Positions 52,714-63,539 of a stretch of 64,000 nucleotides of DNA are shown here, in pieces. The stretch covers positions 17,189,690 to 17,253,689 of the forward strand of contig NC_135999.1 in the NCBI RefSeq assembly GCF_048128805.1. The letters run 5' to 3'. Within the stretch, counting starts at the first letter, position 1. Every line of letters begins with the position of its first letter. A model generated the notes under the pieces. That model saw only the letters and a list, made by a program, of their open reading frames with translations. It was not told where the DNA came from and did not search any database. Origin of the DNA: Centroberyx gerrardi. Its lineage: Eukaryota > Chordata > Actinopteri > Beryciformes > Berycidae. Position numbers and translations under genes: made by a program.

Positions 52714-55295
52714 AGGCTGCAGGGTCTCTTGGAGCCTGAGACACAGATAGGCAGTCCTCAGAGGAGGGAAAGCTAAATGGAGATCATACACTAACACAGT
52801 TAGCCATGTCCTGGATAAGAGAGGGAGCTGGAAGGAAGCAGGGAAGTAAGATGGGACAGGAGCAGAGAACATAAAGGACGGAGGGGATGGAGCAGAATAA
52901 ATATCTTTTGGCAGGAATAACCTGAACCAGGAAAAGAGAGTGAGCAGGAAAGAGAGTGAGCAAGGAAATGAGATGGCAGAGAAAGAAACTGTGAGATTAT
53001 TGTTGATAGAAAGAGAGATAAAGAGCTTATAAGTTATATTTCTGACACACATTTGCCACTTCTGCTCCTATTCTGCTCTGCTCCTCCACCCCATTGCTTA
53101 GTCTGTGTGCGTGTGTGTTTGTGTGAGAGAGAAGGAAATACTGATAGAGAGAGAGAGTTCAGGAATGAGATAATCATTAGCTCACTGTGAACCCCCGCCC
53201 TGTGACTGACGGTCCCAAGGGCCTCTCCAAACCCAGAAACCAGTCTGTCAAGTCCCACCCCTCGATGTGACGAAACACTGGCGACAGGAAGCGCTTCCTT
53301 ATTCACACAGATCTGAGGTCAGATTCTAGCTTACCTCCTAATATTGAAAGTCAGGAAAGGACAGAGATACATTGATCCCACAGGAGAGCCACTGCCTTAG
53401 AGCATTAACTCTACTTTGTCCTACTGGCCCACTCTCAGCGTGTGTTTGTGTGTTTTAACAAGAAGAAGCAAATGTTATAGACAAAGTGGGAGGGGTGATA
53501 GGTACAGTGCAGGTTCATCTTAAACAATCAAATGAACACAAAGATCCTGAACTAAGGCTAGATATCTTTGGATTTTTTTTCAGTACCGATAGTACTAACT
53601 TTTTCACCACCTCTCTTTGTTAAATAAAAGCACATTTCATTATACACCACAGTAAATTCTTTTCTGTGCAACATTTGTACATGCCATCTGTTTTTTAAAC
53701 AGAGTCAGATGACACCTTGTTGATTTCCCCAATAAACTGGGAGAACATTTGAGTTCTCCTTACAAGCAGGTCGGTGTAGTGAGAAGGGAGACCGTTCTTC
53801 ACCTGGAAGACCTGAGTCCAAGCCTCCGTGACAGCAAGCATCCCTGAATCCCTACCAGCCTACCAGGGGCGCTGTTAGTAGCCGACCCTGACCTCTGACC
53901 TCCTCATAGAGGGGAGCAAGAGAAAAGACACATTCATAACCAACATCAAAATCCACAATTTTGAATCATTTTGATGCCTTAAAATCAACAGTGACATATA
54001 AAAATCAGTACAGCACTGATAGATATTGGTTTCTGACAGCCAGCCCCAGCCTCAGCTAACATAAGGCTCAGGGGAAGAAATGTTTTGGTATTGGCACGCT
54101 TAAATCTGAACACACTGGATCCCTGTGGCCCCATCAAACACCAGCAGCAGAGGCAGAATGGCAGAATTTTGAACTTCTTGCTACCTTCCTGTATACGGGC
54201 GACGTGCTTCGTAGAGCAGCCGATACAAGCTGTGCAACAACAGCTCGACTCAACAGGCTCTTCTCATCAAACTACTTGACGCTGATAGAAAAGCAGCGGG
54301 GAAAAAAACAGCACAACAGCCTCACCCATGGTGTCTAAAACCGTGCGGGCAGGGGAATAATCTCAGAGGCATGTGCTGAGACTCTGACCCCAATCACAAT
54401 GGGATTTGGGGAAATTTAGCGCATTTGGTGCACAACGCCAGGTACAAAACCACTGGAAGAGATAATCCAAAATCTTTTGAGCCATAAAATGAACACAACA
54501 TGCACCCTCCCCTTCAATAAAAGACCAACATTTCCTTGAAGACCTCTTCTCCTGTCAGTCGGATCATGATCAGTGAACAATAAGTCGTTTTACTCAGACT
54601 GAATGCTCAATGACTCTGTCCCATAGAGCTTGACTGGAGGAGGTGTGAGCGAGGAGCATCTGTCTGAACTGATGAGTGTCACCGAAGAGGCCGCACTGTG
54701 ATTCACGGATCCTGCATTTAATAAGCCCTGATCAGGCTTCAGAACAGACAAAGTGACAAGCCACCATGCTTTCACAGCTGACACTTTACCTCCAGACAAT
54801 TACTGACAAACAGACGCCAAAGCCCCTATATGGGGCATATCATCACAAAACAAAGGCCAAGTGCATGTATGCATGGGCTGAGAGTTGGACTGAGAAGGAC
54901 AAGGAAGCTCAGCACACACCTTTATCCTTATGTAGATAACACTGCAACGGCTTTCTGTGCCCAGCAAGAGCAATAAACTACTCTTCTTATGATAAGGTAT
55001 GCAGCAGGAGTTGCGAAATCCTCTGGCTGCTGGCTTTACGGATAGACTCCTGCTGTTGTCCTGTATCCCCGTCAAGATTGCTTAACCTAGGCCTACAGAG
55101 AAAAAACTAAACAATGTCCCATGCATACTGTGGCGAGTCGGCCGACGAAAACAATAGCTGGACGGCCTATTCTTTAGGGATGTTGATGGTATTTTGGAAA
55201 CCAGCCTACAGTGGAGTGAATGTCCCAGAGGGTTCCGCGTCTCTATATGGTGTCAGCTGTCAAGAACTTACCCAAAGATCTGATCCCCAGTCCAT
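44017..55295 (-). CDS. trip10: Cdc42-interacting protein 4 (F-BAR, HR1, SH3)
   Basis: Membrane-bending adaptor: the F-BAR dimer tubulates PI(4,5)P2 membranes, HR1 binds GTP-Cdc42, and SH3 recruits N-WASP and dynamin in endocytosis and actin remodelling. Coding exons in order: 55272..55295, 51737..51852, 51510..51563, 51203..51350, 50956..51018, 50560..50664, 50076..50204, 49684..49830, 48145..48306, 47347..47406, 45425..45534, 44759..44891, 44591..44658, 44307..44413, 44017..44162; 523 aa with every junction in phase. F-BAR about 1-260 (starts MDWGSDLW, then [20 protein letters not shown]), HR1 about 337-420 ([16 protein letters not shown]), SH3 about 463-523 ([25 protein letters not shown]). 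The 8-codon first exon matches the family start. Human CIP4 isoforms are 545-601 aa; a proline-rich exon before residue 317 appears absent. Exon 8 uses a GC donor and exon 12 ends at a weak GTCACA. Confidence 0.95.
44495..44579. repeat. (CA)42 microsatellite
   Basis: An uninterrupted CA tract of about 85 bases sits between trip10 exons 44591..44658 and 44307..44413. It begins about a dozen bases from the exon-13 donor. Confidence 0.97.
44892..45424. other. trip10 intron with poly-G tract
   Basis: Contains a 12-base G run at 44911-44922 and otherwise plain intronic sequence. Confidence 0.5.
45535..47346. other. trip10 intron 10, repeats
   Basis: No exon is needed, because flanking exons join in phase. 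Contents: a CA tract (45542-45570), a TTTAGTTTTAGTTTAGTT-rich region (46680-47110) with a 26-base T run, and a block at 46270-46420 that resembles 31980-32100 in the sh2d3a intron (shared ACAGATTAGAGTCTTG and CAGTTTTG/TAGTTTTG), so an interspersed repeat. Confidence 0.5.
48513..48566 (-). mobile_element. LINE 3' tail, inverted copy
   Basis: The minus strand reads CCTGAATTTCCCC, GGGGATCAATAAAGT, then CTTAT repeats, almost identical to 23812-23885. It lies in a trip10 intron. Confidence 0.65.
48600..49640. repeat. degenerate tandem repeat, unit about 110-140 bp, four copies
   Basis: Successive units share a TGCAtCGTCCcTtCAGGTTT-like start, AAAATCGGACC/ATGGGGCC/TCAGACC, GTGGTGT/TATCTGAGATAT, and TTTAATTxTAGCGC with GGCCAATCAGT. 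The first unit is split by the TTAA element at 48780-49301. It lies in trip10 intron 8. Confidence 0.65.
48780..49301. mobile_element. TTAA-flanked MITE (piggyBac-like)
   Basis: A 522-bp element with terminal inverted repeats AGGTCCCATATT, flanked on both sides by TTAA (48776-48779 and 49302-49305). TTAA duplication is the piggyBac signature. There is no open frame. It is inserted into the first unit of a tandem repeat in trip10 intron 8. Confidence 0.8.
50231..50288. repeat. (GA)n microsatellite
   Basis: A pure GA tract of about 57 bases. In trip10 sense it is (TC)n ending about 27 bases upstream of the exon-7 acceptor, where it can serve as part of the polypyrimidine tract. Confidence 0.95.
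51118..51160 (-). repeat. C-rich/G-rich tract next to trip10 exon 4
   Basis: Runs of 13, 17 and 4 C on the plus strand. On the trip10 sense strand these are G runs 45-85 bases after the exon 4 donor. Confidence 0.9.
51853..55271. other. trip10 intron 1 (3.4 kb), no other gene seen
   Basis: Contents: CA tracts (52508-52573, 52680-52712), a GCAT repeat (52661-52679), a SINE, GA-rich sequence, and a unique region 54000-55270 with no recognisable exon. Reading frames made by the CA and TG tracts are spurious. Confidence 0.5.
53755..53930 (+). mobile_element. tRNA-derived SINE
   Basis: The A-box-like GGTCGGTGTAGTGAGAAGG, a weak B box (CTGAGTCCAAGCC) and the body GAATCCCTACCAGCCTACCA, GGGGCGCTGTTAG, GCCGACCCTGACCTCTGACC. 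It shares its body with the copy at about 35975-36020. Confidence 0.65.
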
Positions 55296-55536
55296 GTCTG
55301 ACAAGTTCAGATGTCTAAAGGATTTCTCTCTGTTCTTCAGCAAAAATAAAAACACTTTCACGAGATTTCCCCCCCCCCCCTCTCAAAAAAAACTTCAGCC
55401 TCGAAAGCGGAGATGGCGGAGGAAATGTTGTGGAGGAAGTCTACGCCTTCTCCTTGGCACGGCTCTCCTGTTTCTTCCAGCGAGAGAAAATATGTTCACT
55501 CGCTTTTCCTGAAACAAGTTTGGGTCCCAGAGAGAG

Positions 55537-55575
<39 letters not shown>

Positions 55576-55600
55576 GCGGGAGGGAAGGAGGGGAGGAGGG
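55296..55600 (-). promoter_or_regulatory. trip10 5' UTR/promoter region
   Basis: Sequence immediately upstream of the trip10 ATG: moderate CpG content near 55400-55440, a 12-base C run (55369-55380) and a (GA)n tract (55540-55572). No TATA box was recognised. Confidence 0.4.
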
Positions 55601-55931
55601 TGGGAATAAGCTTTCCAACAGCATTTGTGTTTGCTTTATCTTAAAGAAGCAGTGTTGAGTTTATTTTCATCATAAATTGTTTCAGAAAGAGGATCTTTTC
55701 AGTAAAGGGTTAGGTAAATTCGTTTTTTTTCTGTCACCACGCGCCTACTGTATGGAAAGTAGCCTAGCATTAGACTCCAGCCATAAAATAATTCAGTTAG
55801 GACTACATAGTCTAATCTTTAATGTAAACCCAGCAATTAAGAGGCGGACTACCCGAGGGGAGATATTTAACAAGATGACGATGAGTAGCAAGAGATCAAA
55901 TATCTAATATAGCCTATAGCTATCGGCCGAG

Positions 55932-56238
55932 CCCTAACGAAAAATCACTATAACATTCCTATAATATTCTTATAGGGACTTATAGTGTGTCTGTTGTACT
56001 CAGTAGTGAGTTTATAGTGACCTTATCATACTTTATGGTAGGCTATTATTTTTTTTAATGTAGAACCATAATATTCCTGTAGGATATTACACTTGGTGTA
56101 TAGCTTTGCTGTGAGATTTGCATAGTAATCCGTATAAATGTTATTATGGGATTGGCATTTTTTCGTAAGGGAGATTCCACAATATCTAATTATATTATTT
56201 AAGATCGACTTTGCATGCAGGCAGTAGTGTAGTCAAAG

Positions 56239-56289
<51 letters not shown>

Positions 56290-56588
56290 GGCAGGTGGTC
56301 TATAAGGAGTTTTTATTTCAATATTTAACGCCCTGGCTATATGCTCAGATAAGAACTATAGTAATCCTATAATACATTTAGAAGAATACTTTACAATTCT
56401 CACAGTAAAGCTTTAAAATAGAATGCAGCTACTATCATAGAAAGCCATAACATAGAAAGTCCTACAGTAAAACCATAGGAGGTTAATGATACCATAAAGT
56501 ATGATAAGGTCACTTTAAAGTCACTGCTCAGTACCACTGTGAATCCCTACAGGAATACTATAGGAATATTATGGTGATCCCCATTAGG
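55932..56588. mobile_element. MITE with about 100-bp terminal inverted repeats
   Basis: The left arm 55932-56040 and the right arm 56490-56588 are long imperfect inverted repeats. The shared run GTGACCTTATCATACTTTAT plus GGTA is exact; AATATTC and TATAGG motifs match further out; the tips are CCCTAACG and rc CCTAATGG. The interior has a (CA)n(TA)n tract at 56242-56289. It contains no gene and lies between trip10 and the mfap4-like gene. Confidence 0.75.
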
Positions 56589-57290
56589 ATTCTTCTTCTT
56601 TCTCTTCCTCCTTAACTAACACCGCCCTGCTCATTGTACTGATGTATTTGCATGTGTAAGATGACGTCAGTGTACCTGTTGAGACGGGACGCCCCTCCCT
56701 CCCAGGTCAGTGAGATTCTGCAGCACAAGGCTGACACCATGTGTTTGGAGAAACACTCAACCCGTGTGACGCCTACTGTTACTGTAACCTGCAGGTAAGA
56801 GTTCACTCGAGAAATGATTTTACCAAATGCGTTCAGAGTTCTTGCGAAGGTTTAACATCTTACAGTGTATTCGACATGTTCCTCCTGTAATCTTTCCACC
56901 CTGCATATTCTTAAAGTTGTTGAAAATGTCACTACAATAGGCCTACTGTATGTTTATTTCTGAAATTTCTGAGGAAGTGAAAGAGAGGTAGAACAGGAAG
57001 AGGAAAACATTTCTTTGTCAGGATGCTTTAATTACTGGAGTCAATCAATGGCATTTGACACAGTAGCAACTTAAGCGCACACGACTACAACAAGCACCCT
57101 GATATAAGAATATCACAGGAATACACAGCTGTAGTTCAGTCTTTTCTGACTTTCCAAAAGACATTTGTTCATGCTATCTCAGATGCATTCTGCAATTTCC
57201 CCTATTCTACTCACCTGTTCCTCATCTCCTTATTGAGAGAACAAGAGAAATGTGCTAAGAGTAATGTGCCCATGAGCTACATATTTTCTA

Positions 57291-57296
57291 TTTATT
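57291..57296 (-). other. mfap4-like polyadenylation signal
   Basis: AATAAA on the minus strand, 61 bases after the stop codon. Confidence 0.7.
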
Positions 57297-57356
57297 TGTA
57301 TGTTGTATTGTCATGTACTGGATGTTCAGTAGGAACAGTAGCTAGAGGTATGCATG

Positions 57357-58885
57357 CTACTCCTGCTCTCCCTGCTTCTCCTGAGCAGCTGCAGAGGCAG
57401 ACACTGGTCTTATCTTCATGGCTGTGCTCTTGAGAGAGTAGTTCGTCCCCTTCCAATGACCCCAGCTTACACAGACACTGCCAAATCCGATGCCACCAGG
57501 TGCATACATGCCGTTGGGGTTTGCGTTGTAGCAGTAATTGAACCAGAATGCACCGAGATGAAGTTGAGCACAGCTGACATCTGAAAGGTCCTGGTCTCTG
57601 TCATATGTGCTGAACTTCATGTTGTTGTGATATGACAAACTGTCCCCTAGGAAGGCAAAGGATGATAATTTGAGCTCAACTGAAATACAGGTAATTATTT
57701 GAAACTCAGAAATACTTGCAATTCAATCCAGGGGTTTCCACCACACATGCACTTAATAAATAAATAAATAAATAAATAACTAAATAAATAGGCTACTGTA
57801 CATTCATAGTGTTTTGGAAATGAACTCACTCTTTTTGAAAACATTTGTTCAGTTACTGATGGTGCATTAATTTAGTCTGACAGCAGTTTCAAACAAAACT
57901 TTGCCTCTGGGGACCCACATTTTCAATGAAGAAAAAAAAGCCTACAGTAAAACTGATTTTACAGGCTACTGTGTTTTATCTAATGGAGATTAATGTGTCA
58001 TTAGTTCTCTAACCTAATAGTCCACAGTTTTCCACTAGCTTTGAGAAGGCTTAACTCAACAAAAACAATTTGAGATCCATTTTTCCTGGATAATTTGGGG
58101 ACCCGTTTTGATATTCCTGAGGCCCACCTTTGAATCCCACTCAAGACTTTGAAAAAAACTGAAAAAAGATAAGGGAACCTTTACATCCAAAGTTTAAAAA
58201 AAATAAATTAAATAAAATAAAAAAAATCGAATCTATTTTCTATATTGTTTGCAGAACACTGACTCTAATACCTTGACCCTCAAACCTAAGCTGCCGAACA
58301 CGAGTCCCATGTTGCTCACCTGCCCCTCCGTCAATGTAGCTGCCCAGGCGGAGCTGGTAGCCGTAGTTCTCAGGATCGACTGAGAAGGAGGAGTACTGAG
58401 CGTAGACCTTCCCCCCCTCCCAGTCCTGCATGTCCACCCGCAGCTCATTCTTCTTCCTCATCGTCAGCAGGAACATGTTATCCAGCCCTGAGAAGACATA
58501 CAAAAGGTCTGTTTCATTTTACCTCAAGCACCTAGGCCCTATCCTTCCTCTGTTATTTCTCCACATTTATTAATTTTTCCCCCAGACTATCTGTAAACCT
58601 ACTTGTTTGCACTCACTTGTCCTCCCTCCCTCTTAACGTCTCTCAAATTAGCTATCCCTTGATCTAAAGTCTCACTATTTGCTTCAACCCGCCCCTTGCA
58701 AATGAAGATGGAAAGGTTGAATGTTTCTTTCACTAAAATGCAGCACAGGCGCCACGATTTTAATGCATTTCACCCTAATTAACTCACCCAGCCAATACTC
58801 TCCAGCCACGTTCCCAAATCCATTCTTATAGTGCGCCCAGGGTCTGTAGAAGTTTTCAGTCCCATCCATCCTCCTCTGGATCACC

Positions 58886-58933
<48 letters not shown>

Positions 58934-59143
58934 CAGAGAGTGATAGAGAGAGGGGGGGGGGAGACAGAGAGAGAGAGAGAGAGAGAGAGAAGACACACAG
59001 AGAGAGAGAAGACACACAGAGAGAGAGAGAGAGAGGACAGAGAGAGAGAGAGAGAAGACAGAGAGAGAGAGAGAGAGAAGATAAAGAGAGAGAGAAGACA
59101 GAGAGAGAGAGAGAGAGAGGGAGAGAAGACAGAGAGAGAGAGA

Positions 59144-59193
<50 letters not shown>

Positions 59194-61584
59194 ACGTGTA
59201 ACTCCAATCTTTAAAAGACAAATTCAACCCAGATAACTACAGAGGAATCACAGTAAGCAGCAACCTTGGGAAGTTGTTCTGCAGCATTATCAATGCCAGA
59301 ATACTGACCCACCTAAAAGAAAACAAAATTCTGTCAAATTGTCAAATTGGATTCCTCCCCAAGCACAGAACAACCGATCATGTTTATACACTCCACACAT
59401 TAATCCAAAATCATGTCCATCAAACCAACAAAGGCAAAATATTTGGCTGCTTCATTGACTTTAAGAAAGCCTTTGACTCTGTGTGGCATGACGGCCTTTT
59501 CCTGAAACTGCTTCAGAGTGGAGTCAGGGGAAAGGTCTACGACATCATTAAGGAGATGTATAACGAAAACAAATGTTGTGTCAAAGTTAATGAAAAGAGA
59601 ACACAACACTTCAAACAAACTAGGGGAGTCATTTAATATCTATATCAATGAATTAGCTAGAACTCTAGAGCAGTCAACGTCTCCTGGAGTAATGCTGCAG
59701 GGCAGAGAAATTAAATGTCTCCTGTATGCAGACGATCTGCTGATCCTCTCTCCACACCAACAAGGACTGCATCACAGCCTGACCCTTCTGGAGAACCACT
59801 GTAGGAACTGGGCTCTATCGATCAATCTGGAAAAAACTAAAATCATGATCTTTCAGAAAAAATCACATTCTCAGGAAAATAAATACCAATTCAAACTGGG
59901 TGGAACAACTCTCAATCATGTAACCAGCTACAATTATCTGGGCCTGACAATCACTTCATCTGGGAAGTTTGATTTAGCAATAAGAAACTTGGCAGACAAG
60001 GCACGCAGAGCATATTATACAATAAGAAAATCACTGTATAGATTTAATCCTCCTATAAAAATCTGGTTGAAAATTTTTGATTCAGTTATTAAACCAATAG
60101 CACTATATGGTGGTGAAATCTGCGGCCCTCATTTCAAATGCAACTATGAAGCCTGGGACAAAAGCCCGACTGAAATTCTGCATTTGGAATTCTGCAAAAA
60201 CATATTAGGTGTGCACAGAAAAAGTCCAAACTTGGCTTGTAGAGCGGAGCTGGGGAGATTCCCTCTGCTAGTACATATAGAGAAAAGAGCAGCTAAGTTC
60301 TGGAGCCACCTGGCACACAGCGGCCCAGAGTCTCCCCACAGTACCGCACTGACACACTGGAGGAGACACCCAGAGAGAGACCCCTTGGAATACCTGACCA
60401 AAAAGCACCAACTAAACCTAACCACACAACCACCATTGACAAAATTCAAACAAATAGAAAAAACAACACAAGAAGAATATTATCACTATTGGCAAAAAGA
60501 AATCAAACTTATAAACAAAACTAAATGCTTCCAAAACCTTAAAACAAATTACAATTTGGCCCAGTATCTGATCAGAATCAAACAGCCCAGACAGAGGAAG
60601 CTGCTGACGATGTACAGACTCAGTGACCAGCAGCTAGCTATAGAGACAGGCAGGAGAGACCAGCAGCTAGCTATAGAGACAGGCAGGAGAGACCAGCAGC
60701 TCGCTGTAGAGACGGGCAGGAGAGACCAGCAGCTAGCTGTAGAGACGGGCAGGAGAGACCAGCAGCTAGCTGTAGAGACGGGCAGGAGAGACCAGCAGCT
60801 AGCTGTAGAGACGGGCAGGAGAGACCAGCAGCTAGCTATAGAGACAGGCAGGAGAGACCAGCAGCTAGCTGTAGAGACGGGCAGGCACAGAAGAACCTGG
60901 CTGCCAAGAGAAGAAAGAGTGTGTGTGCACTGCGACTCAGGAGAAATAGAAAGTGAAGAACACTTCCTTCTCTCCTGTACCAAGTATGAACACATCAGGA
61001 ACACATACTTTTCAAAAAGCATGTGTAAGAGAGAGGTGTGCCAAGTTTACTACAATTAGATACTGGCCAGGGCTCCCTCGAAAAAGAGATCTTGTAATCT
61101 CAATGGGACTCACCTGGTTAAATAAAGGTTTAATAATAAAAAAAAAAAGATACACTACAATCTCACTCAAGTCAATTAGCATGATTCAGATGACTTTAAA
61201 TAACCAAAACTCTCTAGGAGATATCTCAGGTATCTTTTTTTTTTACTATTATGTTAAGTGTGACAGTCATAAAAGTGTGTCAGTGATAATCAGTGTGAGA
61301 GATCTGTTGTCATGTCTTGCTATACGAAGCTTTACAAGGTGTAAATGAGGTGTACTGACAGTCCACCTCCCTCCATCGGTGTCCATGTCACAGTAGGCAT
61401 GCAGGGGGGTGGTGGGACCCCCGGGGAAGATGGTGTACACCCCACTGGGACTGGTGTTGTCATGGCGATAGATGTCATCGCAGTCGATAGGCAAGTAGAA
61501 CTGGGACTGGGCCGAGGCCACTGCAACCAGTAGAGGCAAGAAGAATATTACCTGGGGGGAGGGGGGGGGGGGGGGGGAGAGGGG

Positions 61585-61626
<42 letters not shown>

Positions 61627-61739
61627 GAGAGAGAGAGAGAGGGGGGAGAGAGAGAGAGAGAGGGAGAGAGAGAGAGAGAGAGGGGGAGAGAGAGCGAGAG
61701 AGAGGGGGAGAGAGAGAGAGAGGGAGAGAGAGAGAGGGG

Positions 61740-61770
<31 letters not shown>

Positions 61771-61789
61771 GGGGAGAGAGAGCGAGAGA

Positions 61790-61838
<49 letters not shown>

Positions 61839-63539
61839 TAATAATACCTACAAGGCCCTCCACAGTAATTATTGGTTAGAAATGAGCCAAAAGAGGCTGC
61901 ACTAAGTAAATAGAGAAAGTAAAAAGTAAAAGGTTTTCTATTAGCTTATTCGTTGTGTAAAAAAGGCAACTGTTGATTATTATCACACTTTGTTGAAAAG
62001 CCAGCTAGAGTTGTCCATGATTTGGTGCACACTAACTGTTTTAATTATGGCCACTAGACTCATGGTGCATTTCTTCATCCTCAATTGCCCGGTCTGCATT
62101 TGAATAAATCTCAGTGGGTTTTTCTGGCATCATCAGATTTAGCTATTATTCTCTCTGGTGTACTGTGGATAACATGGTTAACTAATACTATATCAAACTA
62201 TTGAGACGTGAGAAGAGTGCAGTATATTTGCCTGAAACCACAACTTTAATATCACCTTACAACAAAATAGATGTGGTACATTTGAGAGTAAGATTTCTCC
62301 TTATTATTTTACTATTGATTTCTGGGGAGAAACAGCAAAACAAAAACCTGACTCTAAAGTACTCCATAGCTGAATCAGTTCCAGTTTTACACATCATCCG
62401 TCCTTCTCTTCCCTTAAGTGAGCCTTTTGTTGATGCTCTTCTGCTCCTCTGTGCAAGGGCAAGTGGTCGAGGTAAAGGAAGACGGCCTTTCCAAACTGAG
62501 CGGCCCTCTCATCTTGGCAATCTCTCCTTCCCTTATTATAGCAACTGAGCAACAGCAGAATTCAGACTGCATGTCCCTGTGAATTATATTTTTACTCCTT
62601 TTATAATATATTATTTATCTATTTTTTAAAATGTTTTTATATCCTTTTTTTCAACCATCCCACCCTGCAACTAACCAAGTGAAATAAGAAAAGGCATCTA
62701 TCTAATATAATCTATCTAATTATAATATAATATAATTACTTTTCCATATGATTTTTCTCTGAAATTGTATTATTTTGTGTTTTTGTCACATGAAGCATTG
62801 GATTGTGAGATACACTTCATGTTGGAAGGTTACATTTTGTTCCCTTCACTGACGGCAGGAAATGCGAGGGATTGATCGCCTGGTGTCCAGCCCACATGAA
62901 TCGCAGTCTTTAGCACTTTTTGAATTTGCAAAACTGCTAAAGACTGTGATTCATGTGGGCTGGACACCAGGCGAAGGGACTGAGGGATATTTGTTAGGAT
63001 GGCATATATTTTAGAATGGAATCTCACTTTGTTTTATCGCCTTCTTCCTTCTAGACTGAGCTAGCAGAGCTGCTTTTTGCATAACAAGTTTGGAATTTAT
63101 TAAGTTTGCTAACAAAATGGCAGTCTCTCACCTGTATTGAGTGAACCTTGCTCGTCCAGTGTTCATATCACAATGTGTGCATTGTCTGCAGAGGCTAATT
63201 TATGCTGACAAAAGTTATTTTTGTTGGTGAATATTTTTGCCAAAACTAGACTGAGCTAATGTGGATCTCTTCTTGTTGACAATACATCGGTGAATGATTT
63301 GGTAATCCTGATTATTCCAGGACTGCAGTAACCACAGCAAGTATATTCACAATATTATATTATGAAAGTCATGAATATGAGCAAAAATGTTGTCTCTTAT
63401 CAACCAAATAAGTGCTACAGTGTTTGCCATTATAAAATAATAAAGTAAATTAAAAAATAAAGTAAAATAATTTGAGTTTAGCTAAATATTACAATTATTG
63501 TACCAGCCTTGTGTCAGCGGTGGAGCTTACCTGCATCAT
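57357..63539 (-). CDS. mfap4: microfibril-associated glycoprotein 4-like, secreted fibrinogen-domain protein
   Basis: Secreted fibrinogen-related lectin that binds acetylated sugars and elastic-fibre components; fish have several copies, some macrophage-expressed. Exons in order: 63531..63539 (MMQ only), 61360..61551, 58788..58884, 58320..58487, 57357..57646; 251 aa, near the human 255. A signal peptide ([18 protein letters not shown]) is split after codon 3. The fibrinogen domain runs from about residue 25: [58 protein letters not shown], then [20 protein letters not shown] and [10 protein letters not shown] (ligand pocket). It ends with a Gln/Glu-rich tail. The collagen-like region of ficolins is absent. 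Either of the first two ATG codons may start. Intron 2 carries a degenerate LINE. The symbol is family-level: which paralogue this is cannot be told from one locus. Confidence 0.92.
58888..59190. repeat. (GA)n array with G run
   Basis: About 300 bases of GA/GACA purine repeats with a 9-base G run near 58951. It starts right at the acceptor of mfap4-like exon 3, so it is (TC)n in sense and doubles as the polypyrimidine tract. The long Arg/Glu and Ser/Leu frames across it are artefacts. Confidence 0.95.
59195..61150 (+). mobile_element. LINE reverse transcriptase, 5'-truncated and broken
   Basis: A non-LTR retrotransposon copy in mfap4-like intron 2, antisense to the gene. The 5' part reads an RT domain ([40 protein letters not shown]). 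A small deletion near 59627 removes the RQGxxLSP region and shifts frame. The rest ([14 protein letters not shown], catalytic [12 protein letters not shown]) runs open to 61059. A C-terminal [19 protein letters not shown] motif follows. The 3' end has TGGTTAAATAAAGGTTTAAT and an A-rich tail (61137-61148). No endonuclease domain or ORF1 is present. The clade is probably I/Nimb- or CR1/L2-like; I could not settle it. Confidence 0.9.
60625..60888 (+). repeat. 33-bp minisatellite inside the LINE, 8 in-frame copies
   Basis: Eight head-to-tail 33-base units coding DQQLA(I/V)ETGRR, with only a few changes (A/G, C/A) between copies. The array keeps the LINE frame open and lies between the RT and the C-terminal zinc motif. 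Confidence 0.97.
61557..61838. repeat. G-run plus (GA)n/(GGGGAGA)n array
   Basis: About 280 bases of purine repeat directly upstream, in mfap4-like sense, of the exon 2 acceptor, again acting as the pyrimidine tract. A 17-base-range G run lies at 61563-61577. Confidence 0.95.
61839..63530. other. mfap4-like intron 1, hairpin plus AT-rich sequence
   Basis: No exon is needed and none was recognised; two plus-strand open frames of about 115 codons or less lack family features. The notable content is the hairpin at 62876-62974. Confidence 0.5.
62876..62974. other. near-perfect 40-bp hairpin (palindrome with 19-base loop)
   Basis: The left arm 62876-62915 begins TCGCCTGGTGTCCAGCCC and the right arm 62935-62974 is its reverse complement with a single difference (which can form a G-U pair in RNA). 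The loop is 62916-62934. It resembles a pre-miRNA-like fold or a tiny foldback transposon. Function is unknown. Confidence 0.9.

Noticed and set aside
52345-53052. 235-codon minus-strand frame in trip10 intron 1
   Set aside because: Contains long (HT)n and (VC)n runs from CA/TG tracts; trip10 exons join in phase without it.
58831-59236. Long Arg/Glu and Ser/Leu frames on both strands
   Set aside because: These are GA microsatellite read-through; no start context, splice logic or family match.
60625-60888. CRISPR-like direct repeats
   Set aside because: Units are contiguous with no spacers, in a eukaryotic LINE reading frame; this is a minisatellite.
61552-61863. N-terminal Ser/Leu-Pro extension of the mfap4-like exon 2 frame
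   Set aside because: It is intron (TC)n read upstream of the acceptor. The true start is the three-codon exon at 63531-63539, which joins in phase and completes a signal peptide.
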